DNA of 25,797 nt from Lingula anatina (lineage: Eukaryota > Brachiopoda > Lingulata > Lingulida > Lingulidae), in NCBI RefSeq assembly GCF_001039355.2, contig NW_019775602.1, forward strand, positions 866,180 through 891,976, in the 5' to 3' direction. Shown here in pieces: positions 18,690-25,797 of this stretch (position 1 is the stretch's first letter; each line of letters begins with the position of its first letter). The notes below the pieces were generated by a model. It saw nothing but the letters and a program-made list of their open reading frames with translations, was not told where the DNA came from and did not search any database. The position numbers were made by a program, and so were the translations under genes.

Positions 18690-19570
18690 GGGCAGAACGG
18701 GTGCACATTACGCTTGCCCTATGGTTCAAAGTCATACAAAAGTCACAGTAGTTGCGGTCTGTTAAAAAAAGTTGCATCTGTACTTGATAAAAGTACTTGC
18801 TTTCCTTTTTCCACTTTTTGTCCTCAAATATGGCATGTCAATGATCTCAGAATCCTTCAGGCTGGAGGGGCACTTCACCTGTAAGAGCCCAGAGCCACAA
18901 CAGCTGCAACTGACCAGGGCATCAGGACTGGCTCCAAACTCTGGATGAAGCACCAGACCACTATCCTGCGTGGTGAAGTCGTTGTGTTGCCGAATTATCT
19001 GGTTGTTATACTCCTTCTTAGCAACTGGTTCTTTCCTGATGCCCCTGTCAGTCTGTACACTTCTAAATGGCGTTTGCTTGCATATGCCTCTTACAAGGGT
19101 TTTAAAGGGAGTCTCTGTGGTGGTGCGTGTGGCCTCATATATTCTTGAGGCTGTGATGCGGCCATCCCTATACTGACCCCACTTCGCAGACTTCACTTGC
19201 TTCCGTGTCACACTTTCCATATATGATGCCTGTGATGGGATCACATTAATGTCCACACTGTCTGCATGTGCCAGTATCTCCTGATATGAGGCATCCCTAA
19301 AACTATCATTTCTGACTGACTTAAGGTCAACTGGTCAATCACCTTCCAGTGACTTGGGTTTAAAATTGGCAGCATAATCCTTAGACACAGACAGGACAAC
19401 AGCAGTTACTTTTTCAACAGCACACTGTAGACTGCTTCAATCTCACGTTTTGTGGGCGACGGTATATTATTTGGGTCCTTTATGGGATGAACAGGTGCCA
19501 AGCTATCCCTCTGCTTCTTATTTCAGGACTGAAAGTCCAGCTCTCTAATGCTTTTGTATGGATGTTCCAA
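18690..19570 (-). pseudogene. YqaJ-like exonuclease domain, C-terminal exon of YqaJ-SWIM gene
   Basis: Minus-strand exon after an acceptor (tttttcctgtag, exon start 19570). It begins LEHPYKSIRELDF, loses frame twice (TGA at 19523-19525, and a shift after YSVLLKK), then reads VTAVVLSVSKDYAANFKPKS, a TGA, and SFRDASYQEILAHADSVD. The 164-codon frame 19256-18762 holds the YqaJ/lambda-exonuclease fold: ESVTRKQVKSAKW, YRDGRITASRIYE, RKEPVAKKEY, LVLHPEFGASPDALVSC and GSGLLQVKCPS. The PD-(D/E)XK aspartate (SPDAL) and lysine are present, but the usual Glu of LLExKCP is Gln. Coding fades after KSGKRKASTF; NYCDFCM further on may be a frameshifted remnant. In the family this domain degrades DNA; here it is broken. 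Confidence 0.8.
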
Positions 19571-19876
19571 CTACAGGAAAAATAAGGAAAAAAAATGTTT
19601 AAAATTCTAGTGTGGACACTTGAGTAAAATGATAATTTACCACATGTAAAATAAATTTCAAGCATAGAAATTATATTCATAATATCCATTTGGTGCAGAT
19701 TTAATCATACATGTATTAAATACCATGCCTTTTTATAGTCCTCTTGTAAGTATTGGCATAACAAATTCACAATACAAATTCTTGTCACAAAAGTGCAGGG
19801 ATATAAACATTATGGATGGCTACCAATCTATTTTTTTACTCTAATCTTGCCACAAAATACTACGTTAAATCAGTAC

Positions 19877-19981
19877 CTGAACAGATGATGGCATCATCCA
19901 GTAAGCTGGGACATCTGTCACAGATGCCTCCTTTCTGACCTTGGTCCAGGCTTCTAGAGCAAACAGCACAGCAGATATGTA
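19877..19981 (-). pseudogene. YqaJ-SWIM gene, second half of the SWIM exon
   Basis: Reads ISAVLFALEAWTKVRKEASV and TDVPAYWMMPSSVQ, then a donor (cag then gtact at 19876). The first residues continue the SWIM motif EACSHI that stops at the hAT insertion (22153). Joined, they give the family pattern CSHIxAxLFALE. The C-W-x-P element of relatives is YWMMP here. Phase at the donor matches the next exon (SSVQ then LEHPYK). Confidence 0.78.
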
Positions 19982-20313
19982 CAGCGATACAGAAACGGCG
20001 CGACTTTGCGACATTTGACCCATAAATTTCATTATTGTCTCATAAAAAACGATCGTAATGCGACCAAACATGCGGCCATTGTCGCAAAAAAAGCATCACC
20101 TTTGCGACCAGGAAATCAGAAAAATAAAAATCAGGAATGATCCAAACAGTTTAACAAAGTAAAAATCGTTCAGTGAGTGCGCAATATCACCTGAAACTGA
20201 GTGGGGCTCAACAGCCAATCACATCGCACCTTTCAGTTATAGCGCTTAGCAACGCTTGTGAATTCAGCGAATCATGCTTCTTCTTGCATTCACCGTAATT
20301 TTCCTCCTCGCAC

Positions 20314-21456
20314 ATGGCGGAGCAAAGTGACAGTGAAACTGAACCTCGTGACCAGTCGGATGCTTGTTTGCCTCGAAAACGTGTCAAACGAGTGTTCAAT
20401 GAAGCTTGTAAATCTAAATGGACATGGCTAGAACACAAAGACAACCATATGTTTTGCACACTATGTGTAAAAAGCCAAAAAAGAACGTTTTTACCGAAGG
20501 CTGTAGCAACTTCAGAACCACGACTTTGGAGCGGCATGCTTCAGCAGCTGACCATCGCCAGTCGGTACAAGATGAAATCTCAAGGTCAACTCTATCGAGA
20601 ATGGTTAAAAAATCAGTTTAGTGAGAACGACAGTGCCATAATCCATGCTCTACGAACAATATATTTCTTGGCAAAGCAGGACATAGCAACATCCAAGTAC
20701 CCAGATTTTGTTGATTTTTTGATGCAGCAAGTGAGTGTGTATGCGAGGATATCATCAGGCTGTAAACCAGAGACCATTTTCTTAGAGAATTGTGAAATAC
20801 TGGACGGGGAAGCAGACACCATTGCAACATCTGTCAAAAATCTCTTGACAAAGTTTGAAGTGCCGCCTGATAAGGTAGTAGGACTAGGAAGTGATGGTGC
20901 ATCGGTCAGTATTGCATAATATTATCAAGAAAAAATAAATATAAAACAACTGGTGTGAAGTTGATAAATAGAATAAATTAAATAATGTACTGGATATGTA
21001 ATATATTACAAGGAAACAATAAATAGAATAAATATTTAAAATTTCATTCATGAATTTTATTTAGTCATGATTATAATTATTACTGTCAGTCTGTTATATA
21101 TATATATGAAAAATTCCAAAATATAAAATAGTTTGGAAACTTTTTAATAATGAAATAAATTAATAGTTTAAATTTTTCTAAAATATTGGTTAGTTCATCA
21201 GATGTTGATATGGAAAAATTAATTTCAATCTTTATCTCATCAGGTTATAACTGGCAAACACAATGGAGTCGGTACAAGACTAAAAAGAGAGATAAATCCA
21301 CAGCTCATTCAACTGCACTGCATTGCTCACCAACTTGCACTGGTGTCTAGCCAAGCAGCCAATGGAGTGCCATATTTGAAGACCTACCAGGAGTTCATGT
21401 ATCATGTATTAGATGCTCCCAAGATCAGGATAAAGAAAGTACATTCTGTTCGTTGA
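20314..21456 (+). pseudogene. hAT transposase, N-terminal half (zinc finger and first catalytic Asp)
   Basis: ATG at 20314 opens MAEQSDSETEPRDQ, then a basic PRKRVKRV stretch and WTWLEHKDNHMFCTLC. A shift to the next frame near 20480 gives VFTEGCSNFRTTTLERHASA and ADHRQSV, completing a TTF/BED-like C2H2 finger (CxxC...LERH...DH) of ZNF862-like hAT proteins. A second shift near 20600 restores the first frame: AIIHALRTIYFLAKQDIATS, then VVGLGSDGAS, holding the probable first catalytic Asp. An intron 20905-21243 (gtcagt...ctcatcag) follows. Exon 2 reads VITGKHNGVGTRLKREINPQ and LHCIAHQLALVSSQAANGV, the HCxAHxLxL block, ending at TGA 21454-21456, where the family has SVRW (TGG to TGA). Confidence 0.84.
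20905..21243 (+). other. intron in the hAT transposase
   Basis: Donor tcg/gtcagt and acceptor ctcatcag/gtt join GSDGAS to VITGK in phase 0, matching the uninterrupted family motif SDGASVMTGK. The intron is very AT-rich, with a (TA)n run at about 21096. Confidence 0.8.
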
Positions 21457-21527
21457 TTTAGCTTTTTAACAGTCTAGATGCATTGTATTGATCTTGGCAA
21501 TCTTTGGCAATGTTGTTTGAGCAATGT

Positions 21528-21915
21528 TCATGAGAAATGCCTTTGTCGTTTTGCTTTAAACACACCAAGAGCACTTCTAAAGTCAAAATCCTGAGAAAGG
21601 GGTCCATTTAGTTTTATGGCGATCAACATTTGTAAATTTTCACTGATCAGTCTATTTCTAAGGCTAGATCTGATTATATTTTGAGCACTAAAGCCATGTT
21701 CTACGTCTGCAGTATGCACTGGGAGGGCAAGTGCTATGCCAGCCAATTTGCACAAGTTCGGGAAATTGTTCTTATGAAATACGTTGATAATTGCCCAGAG
21801 TTCTTTCATACTTTCATAATTGTAAGTGTTTGCCAGGACCAATTCCTTCAGTATTACGCATTCCTGTTTGACCACATTGCCATCAACATACTTGTCATTT
21901 GTGGTGTAATGATAT
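21528..21915 (-). pseudogene. hAT transposase C-terminal dimerisation domain, inverted
   Basis: On minus, a frame open from about 21915 reads VVKQECVILKELVLANTYNY, then FPNLCKLAGIALALPVHTAD, VEHGFSAQNIIRSSLRNRL and a closing FKAKRQRHFS before a stop. This is the hAT_C domain (ALPVSTADxERGFSxxNxIKxxLRNRL), with Ser to His and Arg to His substitutions. It matches the same ZNF862-like hAT family as the plus-strand half at 20314-21456 but is in opposite orientation, so the element has an internal inversion or is a composite. The part between the HCxAH block and this domain is missing. Confidence 0.83.
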
Positions 21916-22152
21916 TACATTACTTTACTGACATAACTACATTGACATGACATGAATAATGGCACTTCTGGTAATCATGCCTAAGAGTGTTTCAAGGAGC
22001 AAATGTTTTTTTTTTTTTTTTAAATAAAACTTGTTTTATGGAAATAAAAAATGGTGTTTATGATGTGTCCCTTGTTTTGAACCTTGTGTCTCATATTTTT
22101 AGGAAACGGGAGACACATGTCTCTCTTTTCACATGAAGTTTCTGTATCACTG

Positions 22153-22279
22153 TATGTATGTGACTACATGCCTCACCAAGTCCAGCCATACATGTGCAAT
22201 GTGCACTGTTGACTCCTCCAGAGCTGATGATGATCCAGGGTTCAAAGGGTTTCTCTCTGATACGCATAGGGTGGTTAAC
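22153..22279 (-). pseudogene. YqaJ-SWIM gene, first half of the SWIM zinc-finger exon
   Basis: After an acceptor (ttttacttaag) the exon reads VNHPMRIREKPFEPWIIISS, then GGVNSAHCTCMAGLGEACSH. This is a SWIM finger (CxC...CxH), a zinc-binding domain often paired with YqaJ nuclease domains in invertebrate proteins. The frame then runs into the hAT terminal repeat at 22152; the lost continuation is at 19981-19877. Upstream, phase 0 joins HLLKAK of the exon at 22757-23038. Confidence 0.82.
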
Positions 22280-22756
22280 CTTAAGTAAAAGAACAGTTTA
22301 ATAAATATCTACAATATATTGTCTTTAAAATGCTGTTAATTAAATAATCTTTATTTTTCATTTTCAGTTGATAATTTATGACTAAGCACAAATCTGAAGT
22401 AAGTATGTAATACGTAGTACTATGTCATTGATGTACTTACATCATTACAAAACGATATAAAAATATATAAATCTCTTACATTAAAATAAAGAACATAGCT
22501 AAATTTAAATTACCCAATAATTGGATTAAGGCTCCAGACAAGCAGGAATCATATTCATTTTTTTTTTTACTTTGAAATAAACACCCTAACAATGTTTATT
22601 ATATAACATTTACAATTTCTGTCTGTGGTTACAGCAGTGTTTATGGCCATTCATTGTAATGCCACAAAAGCAACAGATCCTACATACAAACAAGATTTAG
22701 ATTCAACCTAAAAACGTTTAATATTGCTGTGTTTAGAGTCTTAATAACCAGCTTAC

Positions 22757-23038
22757 CTTTGCTTTTAGCAGATGGCAGGAATTCAACTCCATGTGCAAAA
22801 TTTCTTTTATCCATCCATCTTGGAATAACCGGTAGGCCTCTAAGGCTTTGTAGCTTCTCAATTCGTCTGACGTGTAAAACAACTTCCGAAGAATAAGGAA
22901 ATCAAAAAGGTCAACACTATTTACATGTGGCCAGAATTTCTTGTCAATCTCATACGAATCCTTTCTGATATCACCAATTTTCTCCTGGAACCTCCATCTT
23001 ACATCTCCCTCCAATGATTCTCTGTACGAGTCCTTCAT
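22757..23038 (-). pseudogene. YqaJ-SWIM gene, N-terminal exon
   Basis: ATG at 23036-23038 opens MKDSYRESLEGDVRWRFQEK, continuing with YEIDKKFWPHVNSVDLFDFL and YTSDELRSYKALEAYRLFQD, then GWIKEI and HLLKAK at a donor (aag then gtaagc, 22756). The SYKALEAYxxFxxGWV block is the conserved N-terminal signature of invertebrate YqaJ-SWIM proteins. This exon is itself intact. The ATG fits the usual family start, and about 250 bases separate it from the stop of the co-oriented gene upstream. I call it pseudogene because downstream exons are disrupted. Confidence 0.75.
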
Positions 23039-23286
23039 AATAAAGTCAACAAAATCCAAAGTCAACAAATTCAACCAAAATAATGATAAAAATAATATAA
23101 GCGGTTCTATGACCCCTTTGTACTAGTTCATAAATATGGCGGTGCTTTAACTGACACCAGCTGCATGGTACACACAAATCGATGACAAACAATGACGTCA
23201 AGGAAAGCAGAGGATTGGCAAGCGGGCAAGGGGCTATTTTGAGCCCTGTTTCTTGAATGAATGGGAGTGTGATGCCTTAATTACTC
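23039..23286. promoter_or_regulatory. intergenic gap between two minus-strand genes; possible promoter
   Basis: About 250 bases between the stop of the unknown gene (23287) and the ATG of the YqaJ-SWIM gene (23038). Contains TGACGTCA (CRE-like, about 23192-23199) and ATGGCGG on plus (23136). No coding frame. Inferred promoter and 5' UTR of the YqaJ-SWIM gene. Confidence 0.35.
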
Positions 23287-23797
23287 CTATTCTGGGAGTG
23301 AGGTGTCATCTATTAGTGCCAAGCAGTCTTCCTCATAGTCTTCTTGAATTTCACTATAAGTTTCATTAAGGTTTCTGCTTATGTTCTTCCTTCGTAATAT
23401 GGAGTTATATCTATCTATAACTGCTGAGGCAGAAGATTCAATTGGAGATTTTTGGGATGATCGAAATTTGTATGTAGAAGATGATGGACCTGGTGTGCTT
23501 GAAAGTGGCCCCTCATCAGTTCTTTGTCTTTTTGGTGTGCCTGCATTTTCTTTGTTTACCACTTTAAGGATTTTTTTTTTACATTTTTCAACAATGGCAG
23601 AATAAATTTGTGTGACATCTGTGCCTGTCTTGTCTTCTATAATGATTTTACAGGTAAATTTAGTCCTAGGGGATGCTCAGTTGCCTTGTTATGTATCTTA
23701 GGTACTATATTTGTGTAACGTGTTACACTGCACCCCTGTGCATTGATATGTATGCAGAAATCTTCAGAACACTTGGGAATATTCTTGGATTTTAGAC
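23287..23797 (-). pseudogene. unknown gene, 3' exon
   Basis: Starts after a good acceptor (atttacttcaatcttcag; exon start 23797). It reads LKSKNIPKCSEDFCIHINAQ, then GCSVTRYTNIVPK and HPLGLNLPV. A likely one-base loss in an A run near 23660 shifts the frame, and the next frame continues IEDKTGTDVTQIYSAIVEKC, KKKILKVVNKENAGTPKRQR, a Ser/Pro-rich linker (SSTPGPSSSTYKF), SAVIDRYNSILRRKN and an acidic tail EIQEDYEEDCLALIDD, ending at TAG 23287-23289. The split codon GGT joins in phase to the exon at 25379. I do not recognise the family. Basic and Ser/Pro-rich stretches suggest a nuclear protein. It lies about 250 bases upstream of the YqaJ-SWIM start on the same strand. Confidence 0.6.
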
Positions 23798-24508
23798 CTG
23801 AAGATTGAAGTAAATATAATGATAAACAAAATGTATTAAAGTCTCATATTAGTGTGGCAAGGGGAGCAAAACAAAGTATTATGTGAAATAAATGCACATA
23901 TAACCCAAAGCAGCAGTGCAAGTAGTTTTAGTTTTAGTTTTACTCTGTTTAATCAAATCTTTTTGATATCTTCAAGAACAGGTGTTATTTGAACTGCAAT
24001 TATCAATGGTGTTTATAATTGGCATCTACTTTCCTACACTGAGTCAAGCTTTCTGCCATTCATGTGGCACTAGTTGCAAGACAAGTCCAATAGGAGTACA
24101 TTTTACATGTACAACAACCCGTTTTATTTACCCATCAAAATTTGCGACAGAGTGCAATTTTGTTTTTTTCTATAGTGTGTGTCCCTATGATGATTAGAAA
24201 AAAAAAAAAAAAAAAAACGAGATGACACTAATCTGAGAGCTTTCTTTTCCATAAGGTACAGATGCAAATTAGACTGGTATGTCTGTGTTCCAGATTTAAG
24301 TGGTGTTTTATTAGAGTCACTTTTAGCTAAGAATTACAAAGTTTAAAATGCACAGCAATGTTTGAAAACACAAAATTGTCTGTTATAATAAGACAAATCC
24401 ATCCCCTTTCACATAAAAGCACCCCATTGTAATCCAACTTATTGGAATATTTTGACAGACTTTTAAAGATGATAACCCATTGCTGTTACCCAGTATTGTG
24501 GAAGTATA
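23798..24508. other. intron-like AT-rich sequence
   Basis: Intron of the unknown minus-strand gene, left of the mariner. Contains a 20-base A run (about 24198-24217). A 71-codon plus-strand frame (23982-24197) with a CHSCGTSC string has no supporting context. Confidence 0.5.
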
Positions 24509-25046
24509 CGAGGGTTGATTGATAAGTAGTGAGCCTCGTGTGGAAGGGGTTAAGCAGGGGTATCCCTTTTCAGCCCTTCTATTCCCTGACTATTTAAAGG
24601 TGTGTAGCCGAAGTTTGGTGTCATTTGGTTAGTTTATGTCGACGAGGCAGTGGAAAGCTCAGGAAAGGTGTACTGTTCCTCCAGGACAATGCCCCTGCTC
24701 ACAAGTCTGTCATTGCCATGGCTGCAATCAACGAGTGTGGCTTTGAACTGATAGAACATCCACCTTATTCGCCTGATCTTGCTCCCTCTGACTAATATCT
24801 ATTTCCCAAGTTGAAAAAGGACATTTCAGGTACTCACTTTGTGTCAGATGATGACGTCATACGTGAAGTGGAGGGGTTTCTGAACGGCCAAGAAAAGGGC
24901 TTCTATAAAAGTGTCATAGAGGCTCTCAAAACTTGCTGGCAAAAGTGTATAGATACTCAAGGAGACTATATTGAAAAATAAAGAAAAATACTTGTAAAAT
25001 GTGTACCCCTTCTATATGAGGCTCACTACTTATCAATCAACCCTCG
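24509..25046 (+). mobile_element. mariner element, internally deleted, 538 bp
   Basis: Inverted termini CGAGGGTTGATTGATAAGTA (24509) and its complement (ending 25046) extend through GTGAGCCTC, about 29 perfect bases, and are flanked by TA on each side (24507-24508, 25047-25048), the Tc1/mariner target. A full mariner is about 1.3 kb; here the N-terminal two thirds of the transposase are deleted. It sits in the intron of the unknown minus-strand gene, in the opposite orientation. Confidence 0.92.
24658..24981 (+). pseudogene. mariner transposase C-terminal fragment, with stop
   Basis: Reads LRKGVLFLQDNAPAHKS, then ELIEHPPYSPDLAPSD, a TAA (24793-24795) where the family has an aromatic residue, YLFPKLKKDISG, and a C-terminal part ending GDYIEK before TAA at 24979-24981. 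The Asp of LQDNAP and the Asp of APSD are separated by 34 residues, the DD34D spacing of true mariners. The HTH region and first catalytic Asp are deleted. Confidence 0.9.
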
Positions 25047-25378
25047 TAAATATATACTGAAACCTGTCGGGGTTTAGTTTTTGGTTATTTATTGAGCTCA
25101 GTAATGCAATAGGTACAGTTGGTCACAATAATTGCCTGAAAGCTTGATTCAGTGCAGAAAACTCATTGTTAAATAAAAATAACAGACAAGTAAAGCTGGG
25201 ATATGAACAGACAACCTTTAACTGGGTAAAAATGGAAGAGTGACTAAATACAGTAACAAATTAGGTGTTGGACCTGATACCCGCTACCGAACTTCTATCG
25301 CAATTACTGAAAGAATTTTTGACCCATTTTCAGCTTTTTTTCAATGTTCTAAAGCAGTAGTTGATTGCTTCAACTTAC
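25047..25378. other. intron-like sequence right of the mariner
   Basis: No coding or repeat recognised. Begins with the second TA of the mariner target and ends with the donor of the unknown-gene exon. Confidence 0.5.
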
Positions 25379-25625
25379 CAAACAACTTTAAGAATGGCTC
25401 CTAGGCAGAGTCTGTTGTAAATGTTGGAAACTTTTCTTTGGCTTCTTTCCAGTCACTGCATTTTGTGAGCATTCTGAATGATGCTGGGATTTTCTCTTTC
25501 CTCTTCATCCTGTCAGCTTCTTTTCTTGCATTTGGAATAGTTATTTCTCCTTTTGCAACTTGCTGAAGAATCTTTTTCTTAATAAGCTTTCTATATGCAA
25601 TGTTATGATATGTGTTGAATTTTAA
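25379..25625 (-). pseudogene. unknown gene, upstream exon
   Basis: Open on minus from 25625. Reads FNTYHNIAYRKLIKKKILQQ, then VAKGEITIPNARKEADRMKR, KEKIPASFRMLTKCSDWKEA and KFPTFTTDSA. A TAG at 25401-25403 interrupts it, but coding resumes with EPFLKLF to a donor (ttgtttg then gtaagt, 25378). One base of the last codon plus GT of the exon at 23797 restores a Gly codon, so the two exons are phase-compatible across a 1.58-kb intron that now holds a mariner. The Lys/Arg-rich helical character suggests a nucleic-acid-binding protein. Its true 5' end is unclear; a stop lies at 25626-25628. Family not recognised. Confidence 0.58.
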
Positions 25626-25797
25626 TTATTTTAAAACACGTAAATGAAATAGCTTCACCCACGTGACTAAAGTGCGGGAATCAACGCCCAAAATGACTGT
25701 ATTTGTTATGAAAAATATCCCTAAAAATTATCAAGAAATATGTATAAGAACAATTTTGAACACGCTCTTGGGTAAGACTACTTAAAACTCAAATTGG
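25626..25797. promoter_or_regulatory. possible 5' region of the unknown gene, with E-box
   Basis: On minus, an open stretch (LVTWVKLFHLRVLK) ends at the TAA at 25626-25628, directly before the unknown-gene exon. A palindromic CACGTG E-box lies at 25660-25665 and gggcgttgattcccgc nearby. It may be 5' UTR or promoter, or an intron if the gene continues beyond the window. Confidence 0.2.

Larger units (their letters stand above)
19982..22152. mobile_element. hAT transposon, 2.17 kb, inside the SWIM exon
   Basis: Termini are inverted: CAGCGATACAGAAAC (19982-19996) and the complement of 22138-22152, CAGTGATACAGAAAC, with 14 of 15 identical; CAGYG is a usual hAT start. The flanks share TATGTA; an 8-bp duplication is expected for hAT, and an imperfect 8-bp reading is possible. 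Repeated TGCGAC words near the left end (20005-20012, 20058-20064, inverted at 20081-20088, 20101-20108) look like subterminal transposase sites. It carries an N-terminal transposase part on plus and the C-terminal hAT domain on minus, with the middle missing. Confidence 0.8.

Noticed and set aside
24184-24191. tgtccctat resembling the terminus of the long-TIR element
   Set aside because: No partner end or extended repeat found nearby; the match is only nine bases.
23982-24197. 71-codon plus frame with CHSCGTSC
   Set aside because: No homology recognised, no splice context, and it lies in the intron of the minus-strand gene.

Overview
This is eukaryotic, AT-rich, intron-bearing DNA dense in transposable elements. 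The families present (a Helentron/HINE with a ~145-bp core repeat, a Ty3/gypsy remnant, pogo/Tigger-like, hAT and mariner elements, and a YqaJ-SWIM nuclease-like gene) suggest a marine invertebrate, perhaps a mollusc or an invertebrate deuterostome. That assignment is inference. No clearly intact host gene lies in the window; a possible terminal coding exon sits at 383-498.

Layout. 1-2319: possible exon(s), then non-coding DNA with microsatellites. 2320-5249 and 5431-10693: a ~2.9-kb direct duplication (units A and B). Both copies carry the same 132-bp gypsy LTR, primer-binding site and leader. Unit B is split by a 2.3-kb Helentron-like insertion (7777-10092), and unit A supplies the empty site. 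10488-11559: gypsy remnant of unit B (LTR, PBS, RNase H/linker fragment, a ~62-bp satellite array, truncated 3' LTR) with a 5-bp target duplication. 11565-15216: mostly non-coding, with two exon-like segments, a (CA)n tract split by a hAT-type MITE, and minisatellites.

15217-18444 (minus): decayed pogo/Tigger-like transposase, interrupted in its DNA-binding domain by an unrelated 1.9-kb element with ~277-bp terminal inverted repeats and a 4-bp duplication. Removing the element and one duplication restores the frame at that point. 18690-23038 (minus): multi-exon YqaJ-exonuclease/SWIM-finger pseudogene, with a 2.17-kb hAT element (19982-22152) inside its SWIM exon. That hAT carries the N-terminal half of its transposase on plus and the C-terminal hAT domain on minus. 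23287-25625 (minus): a second, unrecognised gene of at least two phase-compatible exons, with a 538-bp deleted mariner in the intron. It ends about 250 bp upstream of the YqaJ-SWIM start, so the two could be a two-gene cassette.

The window is a record of nested insertions with a readable order: gypsy before the A/B duplication, and the Helentron in unit B only; the long-TIR element after pogo; hAT after the YqaJ-SWIM gene; mariner after the unknown gene. All calls come from reading the sequence by eye, with no database search.
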